Assembly (NCBI RefSeq): GCF_014645195.1
Contig: NZ_BMLK01000007.1
Coordinates: 124,001 to 188,000 of the forward strand
Direction: 5' to 3'
DNA length: 64,000 bases
From: Novosphingobium indicum
GTDB lineage: Bacteria; Pseudomonadota; Alphaproteobacteria; Sphingomonadales; Sphingomonadaceae
The position numbers were made by a program, and so were the translations under genes. Shown piece after piece: positions 36,696-47,195 of the stretch (positions are counted from its first letter, which is position 1; each line of letters begins with the position of its first letter). The notes below the pieces were generated by a model. That model ran no database searches, was not told the DNA's origin, and saw nothing but the letters and a program-made list of their open reading frames with translations.

Positions 36696-38798
36696 ATGGA
36701 TGATTTGCGAAGCCTGCCTCCCGAAGACTACGACGAGGAGGATCTGGCGCTTGAGGGGGAAGAGCCGAATTCGGGCTCCGAACCGAAGAAGCGCCGCGGC
36801 AAGCGCTGGTATATTGCGCGCATTCTGGCGGGCCTGCTGCTGGCATTCCTGCTGCTGATCGGTTGGCTGGCCGTAACCGCGCCGCTCTCGAAATCGCTGC
36901 AGCCGCTGTCCCCGCCGCAGATCACCCTGCTTGCGGCAGACGGTACGCCGATCGCGCGCAATGGCGCGCTGGTGGAAGCGCCGGTGGAAGTGACCAGGCT
37001 ACCCGATCACGTGGTGGATGCCTTTCTCGCCATCGAGGATCGCCGTTTCTACGACCACTGGGGCATCGATCCGCGCGGCATGGCGCGGGCCTTGTGGACC
37101 AACATGACGACGGGCCGCACCGAAGGCGGCAGCACGATCACCCAGCAACTCGCGAAGTTCACGTTCCTGTCTTCGAAGCAGACGCTCGGGCGCAAGGGCC
37201 GCGAAATGCTCATCGCCTTTTGGCTGGAGGCATGGCTGACCAAGGACGAGATCCTGCAGCGGTATCTGTCCAACGCCTACTTCGGCGACAATACCTACGG
37301 ATTGCGCGCAGCTTCGCTCCACTATTTCCACCGCCAGCCCGAACGGCTGACGCTTGCGCAATCGGCCATGCTTGCCGGGCTTATGAAAGCGCCTTCCGCA
37401 ATGGCGCCGTCGCGACACTACGACCGCGCCGAGGCGCGTATGCGGGTCGTGCTCAAGGCGATGGTCGATGCCGGCTATCTGACCGCGAAGGAGGCCGAAG
37501 CCGTGCGCGCGCCGGCGCTCGATATCCGCACTGCCAGCGACTTGCCGACCGGCACCTACTTCGCCGACTGGGCGCTGCCGCAGGCCCGCGCGCTCGAAGA
37601 AAACAGCTATTCGAAGCAGACTTACACCACCACGCTCGACGCCCGCCTGCAGGCAGCCGCGCGGCGGGCCATTGCCCGTGCGGCACTCGGCAAGGCGCAA
37701 GTCGCGCTGGTGGCCATGCGTCCCGATGGCGAAGTCGTCGCGATGGTAGGCGGCAAGGACTATGCGAAGACGCCGTTCAATCGCGCCACCCAGGCGCGCC
37801 GGCAGCCAGGGTCGACTTTCAAGCTTTTCGTCTATCTGGCTGCGCTCGAAGAAGGCTGGAAACCGGACGACACCATCGCGAATACCCCGTTTCAGACCGG
37901 CAGCTACCGCCCCGAGAACTCGGGCGACCGCTATTCGCCGACCATCACGCTGGAAGATGCCTTCGCGCGTTCGAGCAATGTCGCGGCGGTGCGCCTGTTC
38001 GACAAAGTGGGTGACAAGGCGGTGATCGACATGGCGCGTTCGTTCGGCATCACTGCGCCGCTGCCGCCGGGCGATCCCAGCATGGCGCTTGGTACCGCGA
38101 GCGTGTCGCTGATCGAACTGACCTCTGCCTATGCGGGCGTCGCGGGCAACCGCTTCCCGGTCAAACCCACGGCATTCCCGGCCGAGGAAGAAGGCTGGTT
38201 CGACGGCATCCTTGGCAAGCGGCACAGTCTGTCGGGGCGGGTGCATGAGGACATCGAAAAGATGCTGCGCGCCGCGATCAACCGCGGCACTGGCCGCGCT
38301 GCGATGCTGAAGGCCCCGAACTTTGGCAAGACCGGCACCAGCCAGGAAAACCGCGATGCGCTCTTCGTGGGCTATGCGGGCGATCTGGTGGTCGGCGTCT
38401 GGGTCGGCAACGACGACAACGCGCCGCTCAAGGGCGTGTCCGGTGGCTCCGTTCCCGCCCGCATCTGGCGCGACTTCATGCGCGAAGCTCTTGGCGAACG
38501 TGCAGCGCCGACGCCGCGTGCCGATCCCAGCGGGCCGGTGCAGCCACTCGACCTTCCCGATCTCGGCGACATCCCGCTCGGCGATGTCGGCAACTTGCGC
38601 TTCGAGAACGGGCAGGCGGTGATCAGCGGCCAGATCGACGGCAATCCGATCGACCTGCGGATCGATAATGGCGGACTGAAGATTGACAGCGACCGGCTGA
38701 CCGAGGAACTCGGCCGCGCGCGGGACGAAGTGCAACGCGACGTCCAGCGCTCGCTCGAGGAAGCGCGGCGGGACCAGGGCACTTCGCAGCAGCCGTAA
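36696..38798 (+). CDS. Class A penicillin-binding protein (transglycosylase/transpeptidase)
   Basis: A bifunctional peptidoglycan synthase of about 700 residues. An acidic cytoplasmic head (SLPPEDYDEEDLALEGEE) and basic stop (KKRRGKRW) precede one TM helix (ILAGLLLAFLLLIGWLAV). The GT51 domain shows EDRRFYDHWGIDPRG and GGSTITQQLAKFTF. The transpeptidase domain has SxxK in PGSTFKLFVYL, SxN in ARSSNVAAVRL and KTG in FGKTGTSQENRDALF. A C-terminal extension of about 100 residues ends in a charged amphipathic helix (GRARDEVQRDVQRSLEEARR). The start is uncertain: ATG 36696 is preferred by the homologous acidic start, but ATG 36654 and an open frame from 36618 are possible. Confidence 0.9.
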   Translation: MDDLRSLPPEDYDEEDLALEGEEPNSGSEPKKRRGKRWYIARILAGLLLAFLLLIGWLAVTAPLSKSLQPLSPPQITLLAADGTPIARNGALVEAPVEVTRLPDHVVDAFLAIEDRRFYDHWGIDPRGMARALWTNMTTGRTEGGSTITQQLAKFTFLSSKQTLGRKGREMLIAFWLEAWLTKDEILQRYLSNAYFGDNTYGLRAASLHYFHRQPERLTLAQSAMLAGLMKAPSAMAPSRHYDRAEARMRVVLKAMVDAGYLTAKEAEAVRAPALDIRTASDLPTGTYFADWALPQARALEENSYSKQTYTTTLDARLQAAARRAIARAALGKAQVALVAMRPDGEVVAMVGGKDYAKTPFNRATQARRQPGSTFKLFVYLAALEEGWKPDDTIANTPFQTGSYRPENSGDRYSPTITLEDAFARSSNVAAVRLFDKVGDKAVIDMARSFGITAPLPPGDPSMALGTASVSLIELTSAYAGVAGNRFPVKPTAFPAEEEGWFDGILGKRHSLSGRVHEDIEKMLRAAINRGTGRAAMLKAPNFGKTGTSQENRDALFVGYAGDLVVGVWVGNDDNAPLKGVSGGSVPARIWRDFMREALGERAAPTPRADPSGPVQPLDLPDLGDIPLGDVGNLRFENGQAVISGQIDGNPIDLRIDNGGLKIDSDRLTEELGRARDEVQRDVQRSLEEARRDQGTSQQP

Positions 38799-38848
38799 GC
38801 CGGTTTCGAAAAGCAACGACGGGGGCACCGACGGTATCTCTCCCAACG

Positions 38849-38880
38849 AAAAAGGCCCCCGCTTGCGCGAGGGCCTTTTT
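38849..38880. terminator. Bidirectional rho-independent terminator
   Basis: A stem AAAAAGGCCCCCGC / GCGAGGGCCTTTTT with a 4-base loop between the converging PBP and citrate synthase genes. It has T runs on both strands, so it can end both transcripts. There is one mismatch in the stem. Confidence 0.85.
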
Positions 38881-38907
38881 CATTTTCGCGGTGATCCGCA
38901 GCGATAC

Positions 38908-40191
38908 TCAGCGCTTGTCGAGCGGCACGTAGTCGCGCTGCGTCGGGCCGGTGTAGAGCTGGCGCGGACGGCCGATCTTCTGGCCGGGATCCGAGATCAT
39001 TTCGTTCCACTGCGCCACCCAGCCCACGGTGCGGGCGAGAGCGAAGAGCGCGGTGAACATCGAGGTCGGGAAACCGATCGCCGAAAGGATGATGCCCGAA
39101 TAGAAGTCGACGTTCGGGAACAGCTTCTTCTCGATGAAGTAAGGATCGTTGAGAGCCAGTTCCTCGAGACGCAGCGCGGTTTCGAACAGCGGGTCGTTGA
39201 CCTTGAGCGCATCGAACACCTCGCGAACGGTCTTCTGCATGACCGTCGCGCGCGGGTCGTAGTTCTTGTAGACGCGGTGACCGAAGCCCATCAGGCGGAA
39301 CGGATCGTTCTTGTCCTTGGCGCGCTCGATGTAGTGCGGGATCTTGTCGGGCGTGCCGATTTCCTTGAGCATGTTGAGCGCGGCTTCGTTCGCGCCGCCA
39401 TGCGCCGGGCCCCACAGGCAGGCGATGCCGGCCGCAATGCAGGCGAAGGGGTTGGCGCCCGAGGAACCGGCGAGACGCACGGTCGAGGTCGAGGCGTTCT
39501 GCTCGTGGTCGGCGTGAAGGATGAAGATGCGATCCATTGCCTTTTCGACTTCGGGGATCACTTCATATTCTTCCGCCGGCACACCGAAGGTCATGCGCAG
39601 GAAGTTGCCCGTGTAGGACAGGTCGTTGTCCGGATAGAGGAACGGCTGACCCACGGCATACTTGAACGCCATGGCCGCGATCGTCGGCATCTTGGCGATC
39701 AGGCGGTGCGAGCTGATCGTGCGGTGCTCGGGATCCGAAATGTCGGTCGAGTCGTGGTAGAACGCCGAAAGCGCGCCGACGACGCCGCACATGATCGACA
39801 TCGGGTGCGCATCCCGGCGGAAACCGGTGTAGAACGTGCGCAGCTGCTCGTGCAGCATGGTGTGGCGGCTGATGGTGAATTCGAACTTCTCGAGCTCGTC
39901 CTTGCTCGGCAGTTCACCATTGAGCAGCAGGTAGCTCACTTCCATGAACGACGAGTTCTCGGCGAGCTGGCCGATCGGATAGCCGCGGTGCAGCAGCACG
40001 CCTTCGTCGCCGTCGATATAGGTCAGCGCGGATTCGCAGCTTGCCGTCGACGTGAAACCCGGGTCGAACGTGAACATGCCCGTCTGGGCATAGAGCTTGC
40101 GGATATCGACGACATCCGGGCCCACACTGCCTTTCAGGACAGCGTAGTCGTAGTCCGCGCCGCCGGCGCTCAGCTTTACCTGATCACCCAC
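38908..40191 (-). CDS. gltA: Citrate synthase (type II)
   Basis: A 427-residue enzyme condensing acetyl-CoA and oxaloacetate at the entry of the TCA cycle. Active-site segments are [44 protein letters not shown] (His), [15 protein letters not shown] (His) and [17 protein letters not shown] with the catalytic Asp-bearing loop. The length and N-terminal beta domain match the large NADH-sensitive type of Gram-negative bacteria. It is 12 bp downstream of gltX on the minus strand, so the two form an operon. Confidence 0.97.
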   Translation of the reverse strand: MGDQVKLSAGGADYDYAVLKGSVGPDVVDIRKLYAQTGMFTFDPGFTSTASCESALTYIDGDEGVLLHRGYPIGQLAENSSFMEVSYLLLNGELPSKDELEKFEFTISRHTMLHEQLRTFYTGFRRDAHPMSIMCGVVGALSAFYHDSTDISDPEHRTISSHRLIAKMPTIAAMAFKYAVGQPFLYPDNDLSYTGNFLRMTFGVPAEEYEVIPEVEKAMDRIFILHADHEQNASTSTVRLAGSSGANPFACIAAGIACLWGPAHGGANEAALNMLKEIGTPDKIPHYIERAKDKNDPFRLMGFGHRVYKNYDPRATVMQKTVREVFDALKVNDPLFETALRLEELALNDPYFIEKKLFPNVDFYSGIILSAIGFPTSMFTALFALARTVGWVAQWNEMISDPGQKIGRPRQLYTGPTQRDYVPLDKR

Positions 40192-40203
40192 CAGTTCTTC
40201 TCC

Positions 40204-41646
40204 TTATGCTTGCGACCCGGCCGGTACGTCCGCCTGTGCGCCGATGCGCGCGAGGCTTTCTTCCCGCCCGAGCAATACGAGTACATCAAAAATTCCCGGC
40301 GAAGTCGTCTGACCCGTCAGGGCTGCCCGCAAGGGTTGCGCGAGCTTGCCGAGGCCCAGTTCGAGTTCCCCGGCCATTGCCTTCAGGTTGGCTTCCAGTC
40401 CTTCCAGAGTCCAGTCGGATTCACCAGACAGGCGCTCGTGAATTGCGGCAAGGCGCGCACGCGCCTCGTCGGTCAGGAGGCCCTGCGCCTTCTCGGTCAT
40501 TTCGAGCGGGCGCTTCGCGAACAGGAAGGCGGAACCTTCTGCAAGATCGTTGAGGTCCTTCGCGCGGACCTTGAGCACGGGCATCGCGCGCGTCAGCAGC
40601 TCCAGATCGGCAGCGCCCTTCACGAGCGGCAGGATCAGGGCGGCAAGCCGCGCGTCGTCGGCTTCGCGCAGGTAATGTCCATTGAGATTCTGAAGTTTCG
40701 CCACGTCGAAGCGCGAGGGCGACTTGCCGACATGGGCAATGTCGAACCACTCGACGGCCTGATCGCGGTCGATGATTTCCTCGTCGCCATGGCCCCAGCC
40801 AAGACGTAGCAGGTAGTTGAACAGCGCCTCGGGCAGGACGCCGAGTTCGTCGCGGTAGGTGTCGACGCCCAGCGCGCCGTGGCGCTTGGACATCTTTGCC
40901 CCGTCCGCGCCGTGGATCAGCGGAACGTGTGCATATTCTGGGATATCCCAGCCCATGCCCTTGAGGATCACGAGCTGGCGGAAAGCGTTGTTCAGGTGGT
41001 CATCGCCGCGGATCACGTGGGTGACGCCCATGTCGTTGTCGTCGACCACGACCGCGAGCATGTAGGTCGGCGTGCCGTCGCTGCGCAGGATGACGAAATC
41101 GTCGATTTCCTCGTTCCGCACGGTGACCGGACCCTGGACGAGGTCCTGAATGGTAGTTTCGCCCTCGCGCGGCGCCTTGATGCGTACCACGTAAGGCTCG
41201 CCTGCGGGCCAGGTCGAGGGATCGGCATCGCGCCATTCGCTCTCGATGCGGAACGGGCGGCGTTCCTCCTGCGCCTTCTGACGGCGGGCAGCGAGTTCCT
41301 CGGAAGAGAGGTAGCAGCGGTAGGCGTGCCCCTTGTCGAGCAGCTCGGCGGCTACTTCGGCGTGGCGCTGCGAACGGGCAAACTGAAAGACGGGCGCTTC
41401 GTCGCCTTCGAGGCCGAGCCAGGTCAGGCCGTCGAAAATGGCGTCGATCGCGGCTTTGGTCGAGCGGGCACGGTCGGTGTCCTCGACGCGCAGCAGATAC
41501 TTGCCACCATGGTGGCGGGCATAGAGCCAGTTGAACAGCGCGGTGCGGGCGCCACCGATGTGCAGGAAGCCGGTCGGCGAGGGGGCAAAGCGCGTTACGA
41601 CGGCCTTTTTGCCGTTCGATCCGCCCGATGCACTGCCGCTTGCCAT
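40204..41646 (-). CDS. gltX: Glutamyl-tRNA synthetase
   Basis: A 480-residue class I aminoacyl-tRNA synthetase. The HIGH-type signature is in [22 protein letters not shown] at the N-terminus and the KMSKS-type in [15 protein letters not shown] near residue 250. The Rossmann domain includes [11 protein letters not shown]. It ends with the helical anticodon-binding domain. Alphaproteobacteria often have two GltX paralogues, one charging tRNA-Gln. Which type this is cannot be read here. It is divergent from comEC, with only 20 bp between the start codons. Confidence 0.96.
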   Translation of the reverse strand: MASGSASGGSNGKKAVVTRFAPSPTGFLHIGGARTALFNWLYARHHGGKYLLRVEDTDRARSTKAAIDAIFDGLTWLGLEGDEAPVFQFARSQRHAEVAAELLDKGHAYRCYLSSEELAARRQKAQEERRPFRIESEWRDADPSTWPAGEPYVVRIKAPREGETTIQDLVQGPVTVRNEEIDDFVILRSDGTPTYMLAVVVDDNDMGVTHVIRGDDHLNNAFRQLVILKGMGWDIPEYAHVPLIHGADGAKMSKRHGALGVDTYRDELGVLPEALFNYLLRLGWGHGDEEIIDRDQAVEWFDIAHVGKSPSRFDVAKLQNLNGHYLREADDARLAALILPLVKGAADLELLTRAMPVLKVRAKDLNDLAEGSAFLFAKRPLEMTEKAQGLLTDEARARLAAIHERLSGESDWTLEGLEANLKAMAGELELGLGKLAQPLRAALTGQTTSPGIFDVLVLLGREESLARIGAQADVPAGSQA

Positions 41647-41666
41647 TACTCTAACCTTCCTGTCCT

Positions 41667-43856
41667 ATGTGGGCCATGGCGAGCCAGGCCAATCCGTCCG
41701 ATATGCCGCGTGAAAACGCCCCTGGAGGCGCTGCACTGCAACATCGGCCATGGAACAGCAAACGCCTCTTGTCGAGGGGGTTGGCGGGATTCGAGCGATT
41801 TCTTTCTGATGCCGGCTTCGATCGTGCGCCATGGCTGGCCGTAGCGTTCGGCGCAGGCATTGCCGCATGGTTCGCACTGCCCTCCGCGGGATGGTGGGCG
41901 GCGCTGAGTGTATCGTGTTTGGCGCTTGCGGGGGTGGCTTGGGGGGCGGGCCCAGCGAAAGCGCGCTATCCGCATCTGATGCAGGCGATTTTCGTGCTTC
42001 CCCTGCTGCTGGCGGTCGGGTGTCTGGTCGTCTGGGCGCGATCCTCGCTAGTGGGCGCGGTGCCGATCGAACGGCCGATGGTGGGAACCTTTACGGCACG
42101 AGTGTTAGCGCAAGAGGAACAGCCCGCACTCGACCGTGACCGGCTGATTCTGGCGATGGGCGAACCTGATACGGCGCGGGCGATCAAGGTTCGAGTGAAT
42201 GTGCCGCACGACGAAGCGGCGCAGCGGCCGGCCGTCGGCGTGCTCATCCGGTTCAAGGCACGCCTGATGCCGCCGGCCCCGCCGATGCTGCCGGGCGCCT
42301 ACAACTTCGCGCGAACTGCGTGGTTTTCAGGCCTTGCGGCAACCGGCACGGTGCTGGGGCCTGTGGAGGTCATTGACTCCGGGGCGCAGGGGAACCGCCT
42401 GGAATCGGTACGCGGCGCGCTCTCGCGCCACGTGCGGACGCGGCTTGCGGACGGGGAAGCAGGCATTGCCGCAGCTCTGGCGACGGGCGACCGTGGGGGA
42501 ATCGCCGAAGCCGATGCGCAGGCCATGCGCGATGCCGGGCTCGCCCATCTGCTCTCGATCAGCGGATTGCATGTCAGTGCCGTCATTGGTGCGGTCTATC
42601 TGCTCGCCTTGCGGGTTCTGGCGCTCTCGCCGTGGCTGGCGCTGCGCGTGCGGCTCCCGGTGGTAGCGGCGGGAGCCGGTGCACTGGCGGGAATCGGCTA
42701 TACCCTGCTGACGGGCGCAGAAGTGCCGACGGTGCGCTCGTGTATCGGGGCGCTGCTGGTCCTGATCGCCCTGGCACTGGGGCGAGAAGCGCTGTCGCTG
42801 CGGATGTTGGCCGTCGCGGCGTTTTGTGTCTTGCTGCTCTGGCCGGAATCGCTTGTGGGCCCCAGTTTCCAGATGAGTTTCGCCGCCGTGCTGGCCATCG
42901 TCGCCTTGGGAACGGCGGGTCCGGTCCGGCGGTTTCTTGGCCCGCGCGAGGAGCCGGTTGTGCTGCGCATCGGGCGCGGCTTGGCCATGCTCCTGGTGAC
43001 CGGCGTCGTAATCGAATTCGCTCTGATGCCAATCGGGCTGTACCACTTTCACCGGGCCGGGGTGTATGGCGCGCTGGCCAACGTCATTGCCATTCCCTTG
43101 ACGACATTCGTGGTCATGCCGCTGATCGCCGCAGGCTTGCTCATGGACATCGTCGAGGCCGGCGCGCCGGCGTGGTGGCTGGCCGAACAGGCCATCGACT
43201 TGCTGATCGGGCTTGCGCACTGGATCGCCTCGCGGCCGGGCGCCGTGAACCTGCTTCCCGCCATGGGCACCGGTGCTTTCCTGTTGTTCGTAGCCGGGGG
43301 GCTGTGGCTGGGCCTGTGGAGCGGTCGGATACGCTGGTTCGGCCTGCTACCTGCTGCTCTGGGCATAGCGATGCTCGCAGCCATGGCGCCGCCCGATGTG
43401 CTGGTGACGGGCGATGGCCGCCATGTCGGCCTCGTCAGCGAAGACGGCAACAGGCTGTTTGTCCTGCGCGACAGCCGCAGCGACTATGTCCGCGGCAATC
43501 TGCAGGAACTGGCGGGAATGGAAGGCGAGCCGGTCAACCTGCTGCAATCGCCGGGCGCGCAGTGCAATCGTGATTTCTGCTCGGTTCCAATCAGGCAGGA
43601 GGGGCGGACCTGGAACCTGCTCCTGACCCGGAGCCGCGATCGTGTGCCCGAGCGCGCCCTGGCGGCGGCTTGCGACAAGGCCGATATCGTCATCGCCGAC
43701 CGCTGGCTGCCACGCAGTTGCCGTCCGAAATGGCTCAAGGCCGACCGTGCGATGCTTTCAGAGACCGGGGGGCTTGCCATCCATCTGGCCCGGGCCGAGG
43801 TGACGACTGTAGCGGATGGGCAGGGCCGGCATGGCTGGTGGCGGCCCGGCAGATAA
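41667..43856 (+). CDS. comEC: ComEC/Rec2-family DNA uptake channel protein
   Basis: A 729-residue polytopic membrane protein of the ComEC family, which moves single-stranded DNA across the inner membrane during transformation. An N-terminal soluble OB-like domain (PIERPMVGTFTARVLAQEEQ) is followed by the competence domain with the signature DAGLAHLLSISGLHVSAVIGAVYLL near 290. The C-terminal region (LVTGDGRHVGLVSEDGNRLF) is beta-lactamase-like but short, with no clear metal-binding HxHxDH, so a nuclease role is unlikely. The start is uncertain among ATG 41667, 41676 and 41703. Confidence 0.88.
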   Translation: MWAMASQANPSDMPRENAPGGAALQHRPWNSKRLLSRGLAGFERFLSDAGFDRAPWLAVAFGAGIAAWFALPSAGWWAALSVSCLALAGVAWGAGPAKARYPHLMQAIFVLPLLLAVGCLVVWARSSLVGAVPIERPMVGTFTARVLAQEEQPALDRDRLILAMGEPDTARAIKVRVNVPHDEAAQRPAVGVLIRFKARLMPPAPPMLPGAYNFARTAWFSGLAATGTVLGPVEVIDSGAQGNRLESVRGALSRHVRTRLADGEAGIAAALATGDRGGIAEADAQAMRDAGLAHLLSISGLHVSAVIGAVYLLALRVLALSPWLALRVRLPVVAAGAGALAGIGYTLLTGAEVPTVRSCIGALLVLIALALGREALSLRMLAVAAFCVLLLWPESLVGPSFQMSFAAVLAIVALGTAGPVRRFLGPREEPVVLRIGRGLAMLLVTGVVIEFALMPIGLYHFHRAGVYGALANVIAIPLTTFVVMPLIAAGLLMDIVEAGAPAWWLAEQAIDLLIGLAHWIASRPGAVNLLPAMGTGAFLLFVAGGLWLGLWSGRIRWFGLLPAALGIAMLAAMAPPDVLVTGDGRHVGLVSEDGNRLFVLRDSRSDYVRGNLQELAGMEGEPVNLLQSPGAQCNRDFCSVPIRQEGRTWNLLLTRSRDRVPERALAAACDKADIVIADRWLPRSCRPKWLKADRAMLSETGGLAIHLARAEVTTVADGQGRHGWWRPGR

Positions 43857-43877
43857 GCGCCGAGCCGTCAGCACGCA

Positions 43878-44561
43878 TCAGTGGTAGCGGCGCAGGAGAC
43901 CGGCCAGTTTGCCCTGAACCTCGACTTCGTCGGGGCCGTAGACCTGAGGCTCATAGGCGGAATTGGCGGGATCGAGCCGCACCATGCTGCCTTCGCGGCG
44001 CAGGTACTTGAGCGTCGCTTCCTCGCCGCGCACCAGAGCCACCACGATTTCGCCATCGCGCGCATTGCTGGTGCGCTTCACCAGCGCGAAGTCGCCGTCG
44101 AGGATACCGGCATCGATCATCGAATCGCCGGAGACTTCCAGAGCATAGTGCTCGCCGGAGCCGAGCAGGGCGGCGGGAACGGGCAGGGTGGACTGGCCTT
44201 CCAGCGCCTCGATCGGAACGCCGGCGGCGATGCGGCCGTGGAGCGGGATCTCGACGACGTCGTTTGCCGGTTGGGGCACCACGCGCGGTGCGGCTGTTTC
44301 GTTGCTGCTTGCCGGAGCGGCAGGCTGCGCGGGCTTGCTGTTCGTATCCTCGGGCTGGCGCAGGACTTCGAGGGCGCGCGCACGGTTCGGCAGACGACGG
44401 ATGAAGCCGCGCTCCTCAAGCGCCGAGATCAGCCGGTGAACGCCCGATTTCGACTTGAGATCGAGTGCTTCCTTCATCTCCTCGAAACTGGGAGAGATGC
44501 CGCTTTCCTCAAGCCGGGTCTGGATGAACCGGAGCAATTCGTGCTGCTTGCGCGTCAACAT
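43878..44561 (-). CDS. lexA: SOS repressor LexA
   Basis: A 227-residue repressor-protease. The winged-helix DNA-binding domain is [20 protein letters not shown] to [21 protein letters not shown] Pro/Ala-rich linker ([18 protein letters not shown]) is longer than in E. coli. The Ala-Gly autocleavage site is in [15 protein letters not shown], the catalytic Ser in [15 protein letters not shown] and the Lys in [13 protein letters not shown] 44561 is chosen because MLTRKQ matches the family start; an open frame from 44612 would run through the SOS box. It follows moeA on the minus strand but with its own operator. Confidence 0.96.
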   Translation of the reverse strand: MLTRKQHELLRFIQTRLEESGISPSFEEMKEALDLKSKSGVHRLISALEERGFIRRLPNRARALEVLRQPEDTNSKPAQPAAPASSNETAAPRVVPQPANDVVEIPLHGRIAAGVPIEALEGQSTLPVPAALLGSGEHYALEVSGDSMIDAGILDGDFALVKRTSNARDGEIVVALVRGEEATLKYLRREGSMVRLDPANSAYEPQVYGPDEVEVQGKLAGLLRRYH

Positions 44562-44606
44562 TGTCGCTGCCTCTTGTTCTGCATTCGCCGGAATGTTCCG
44601 TTTCGC

Positions 44607-44621
44607 GAACATTGTGAGAAC
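44607..44621 (-). promoter_or_regulatory. Alphaproteobacterial SOS box upstream of lexA
   Basis: On the coding strand the site reads GTTC-TCACAAT-GTTC, exactly the GTTC-N7-GTTC LexA operator known from alphaproteobacteria. It is 46 bp upstream of the lexA start, consistent with autoregulation. Flanking AT-rich sequence (TTAATTG) probably belongs to the promoter. Confidence 0.88.
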
Positions 44622-44645
44622 AATTAAGCAACATAATTTGTAACG

Positions 44646-45866
44646 TCAAGCAATACCGCCATTTTGGAGCAGGAACACGCGCACCTCGTCTCCCTCTGCG
44701 CCTTCGGGCGCGCGGGCGGGCCGGTCGATCAGCACATTGCTGGCTGCCAGCGCCGAAAGAGCGCCGCTGTCCTGCAGCGTATGCGGCACCACGAACTCGC
44801 CGTTCCAGATGCCGCGCACGAATTCGCGCCGGCCGCCGTTCGCGCGGATCGGCGCGCCGAGCCTGGTGGCGATCCGCATCGGCAGGGCATAGCGCGCGCC
44901 GAGCATCCGGCGCAGCAGGGGCAGCATGAAGTGATAGGCCGTCACGAAGCTCGAGACCGGATTGCCGGGCAGGCCGATCACGATCTGCGGGCCGGTCCGG
45001 CGTTCCCGACGAGCGACGAGGATCGGCTTGCCGGGCTTGATCGCCACGCGCCAGAAGTCGAGCGAAGCGCCCCAGGCCTCGAGCGCCGGACGTACCAGAT
45101 CGTGTTCTCCCACCGAAGCGCCGCCGCTGGTGACGATGACGTCGGCATGGTTCGCCATATCGAAGGCATTGATGAGAGCATCGAGCGTGTCTGCGACCGG
45201 GCCGCTGCGCTCGGCATTGACGGGAAGCTTGCGCGCCATGGCAAGCAGCATCGCGCCGTTGCTGGCCGGGATCTGATGCGGCGCGCAGGCTTCGGGATCG
45301 CTTGAGAGTTCGTCGCCGCTGTCGATCACGGTCACGCGCGGCTTGCGGCAGACCGGCAGGTGCTTGTGCCCCGCCGCGATCGCCAGCGCCGCGTCGGCGG
45401 GGCCGATGAGCGATCCGGACGCGATAACTTCGCTGCCCTGCCGGAAATCGAGGCCGCAGGGGCGGATGTGCTTGTGCGCTGGCATCGGCGCTTCGCCGGT
45501 CAGCGTGATTTCGTGGTCCTTGCGGGCCAGATCTTCCTGCAGGATTACCGACGCCGCGCCTGCGGGGAGCAGGGCTCCGGTGGACACCTGAATGGCCTGC
45601 CCCTTGCGGACTTCACCCGAATAGGGATGCCCGGCAGCGCTTTCTCCGACGACCTGCCAGGGGCCGGCGAAATCGTCCGCGGCAACCGCATAGCCGTCCA
45701 TCGCCGAAAGGTCGGCGGCGGGCTGCGTGCGCCGCGCCAGCAGCGGCTCGGCCAGATAGCGACCGACGGAGCCTTCGATGTCGACATGTTCGGTCGGCAG
45801 TGGCCCGGCAAGGTCGAGCAGGCGAGCCTGGGCTTCTTCGAGCGGAATCGGCGGGACTTTTGCCAT
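44646..45866 (-). CDS. moeA: Molybdopterin molybdenumtransferase
   Basis: A 406-residue MoeA that inserts molybdate into adenylylated molybdopterin. Key segments are SAMDGYAV near residue 52, VIASGSLIGPADAALAIAAG, VTSGGASVGEHDLV near 240, and GLPGNPVSSFVTAYHF near 300. It follows moaC with the ATG sharing a base with the moaC stop. It is separated from lexA by only 30 bp, but the SOS box lies between, so lexA can be expressed alone. Confidence 0.94.
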   Translation of the reverse strand: MAKVPPIPLEEAQARLLDLAGPLPTEHVDIEGSVGRYLAEPLLARRTQPAADLSAMDGYAVAADDFAGPWQVVGESAAGHPYSGEVRKGQAIQVSTGALLPAGAASVILQEDLARKDHEITLTGEAPMPAHKHIRPCGLDFRQGSEVIASGSLIGPADAALAIAAGHKHLPVCRKPRVTVIDSGDELSSDPEACAPHQIPASNGAMLLAMARKLPVNAERSGPVADTLDALINAFDMANHADVIVTSGGASVGEHDLVRPALEAWGASLDFWRVAIKPGKPILVARRERRTGPQIVIGLPGNPVSSFVTAYHFMLPLLRRMLGARYALPMRIATRLGAPIRANGGRREFVRGIWNGEFVVPHTLQDSGALSALAASNVLIDRPARAPEGAEGDEVRVFLLQNGGIA

Positions 45867-46360
45867 CAGCCCAGGTCTGCCTTCCCCAGATCGGCTTTCC
45901 AGTGCCCGGACTTGCCGCCGCGTTTCTCGATCAAGCGTATCTCCCCGATTACCATGCCCTTATCGAGGGCCTTAGCCATGTCGTAGATGGTCAGGAGTGC
46001 GACGGAAACCCCGGTGATCGCTTCCATTTCCACACCCGTCTTGCCCGTGAGGGCAGCGGTAGCGGTGGCGCGGATCGCATCGTCCTCGAAGGTGAAATCG
46101 ACATTCACGGCATCGATCATCAGCGGATGGCACATCGGGATGAGATCGCTGGTCTTTTTCGCGGCCATGATCCCGGCGATGCGCGCGGTGCCCAGTACAT
46201 CGCCCTTGGGCGCGTCGCCCGCGCGGATGGCGGCGAGGGCTTCGGCGGTCATGGTGATCCGGCCCGAGGCGACAGCCACGCGCTGGGTCTCGGCCTTGGC
46301 GCCGACGTCGACCATGCGCGCGGAGCCTTCGGAATCAATGTGGGTGAGAGATTTGCCCAT
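45866..46360 (-). CDS. moaC: Cyclic pyranopterin monophosphate synthase
   Basis: A 164-residue enzyme that works with MoaA to form cyclic pyranopterin monophosphate from GTP, the first stage of molybdenum cofactor synthesis. It has the family motifs [33 protein letters not shown] and [31 protein letters not shown] 46360 ([12 protein letters not shown]) has GGAGAG upstream. It starts 1 bp after the trpC stop and overlaps the moeA start. Confidence 0.95.
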   Translation of the reverse strand: MGKSLTHIDSEGSARMVDVGAKAETQRVAVASGRITMTAEALAAIRAGDAPKGDVLGTARIAGIMAAKKTSDLIPMCHPLMIDAVNVDFTFEDDAIRATATAALTGKTGVEMEAITGVSVALLTIYDMAKALDKGMVIGEIRLIEKRGGKSGHWKADLGKADLG

Positions 46361-46361
46361 G

Positions 46362-47150
46362 TTAGCTCTCCAGCAGGGTGCGTGTGGCGGCCTCGACATC
46401 GGCCTGCCGCATCAGGCTTTCGCCGACGAGGAAGGTTCTCGCACCGCAGCCGGCGAGGCGTTCGAGGTCGGCGTGGGTGTTGATGCCGCTTTCGCTCACC
46501 AGCAGCGTGCCTTCCGGGGCCAGTGATGCGAGCCGTTCGGTCACGCCGATGTCGGTGACGAAGCGCTTGAGATCGCGGTTGTTCACGCCGATCAGCCGCG
46601 ACTTCAGGCGGGCGGCCCGCTCCATCTCGGCCTCGTTGTGGACTTCGACGAGGCAGTCCATGCCGCGTTCGAGCGCTGCAGCCTCGATTTCGGCCATCAG
46701 CGTATCGTCGAGCGCGGCGACGATGATCAGGATCGCATCGGCGCCGATCGCGCGGGCTTCGGCGACCTGCCACGGGTCGATCATGAAGTCCTTGCGGATC
46801 ACCGGCAGCGAGACCGCGGCGCGGGCATCCATCAGGTAGTCCTCGTGCCCCTGGAAATAGGGCGCGTCGGTGAGCACCGAGAGGCAGGCCGCGCCGCCGC
46901 GCTCATAAGCGACGGCATGTTCGGCGGGGCGGAAGTCGCGACGGATCAGGCCCTTCGAGGGGCTGGCCTTCTTGATCTCGGCAATGAGCGCGAAGCCGGT
47001 TTCTGCCTTGCGGCGCAGGGCGGCCTCGAAACCGCGCGGCGCGTCCTGATGCGCGGCATGCCGGTCGAGATCGGCAATGGTGGCGACGGCCATGCGCTCG
47101 TCCACTTCTTCGCGCTTGGTTTCGCAGATTTCGGTGAGTTTGTCGGACAT
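46362..47150 (-). CDS. trpC: Indole-3-glycerol phosphate synthase
   Basis: A 262-residue TIM-barrel enzyme of tryptophan synthesis. Catalytic segments are [18 protein letters not shown] near residue 50, [47 protein letters not shown] and VSESGIN. It is not fused to trpF. A 134-bp gap with a palindromic repeat separates it from trpD, so its level may be uncoupled from the upstream trp genes. Confidence 0.96.
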   Translation of the reverse strand: MSDKLTEICETKREEVDERMAVATIADLDRHAAHQDAPRGFEAALRRKAETGFALIAEIKKASPSKGLIRRDFRPAEHAVAYERGGAACLSVLTDAPYFQGHEDYLMDARAAVSLPVIRKDFMIDPWQVAEARAIGADAILIIVAALDDTLMAEIEAAALERGMDCLVEVHNEAEMERAARLKSRLIGVNNRDLKRFVTDIGVTERLASLAPEGTLLVSESGINTHADLERLAGCGARTFLVGESLMRQADVEAATRTLLES

Positions 47151-47195
47151 GCTTGCGCCTTATTCGCGAGTGAACGCCAAGTCGAGAGTGCAGCG

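Noticed and set aside
36999..38846. 615-codon minus-strand open frame over the PBP gene
   Set aside because: The plus strand has GT51 and transpeptidase motifs in order, so the antisense frame is a shadow.
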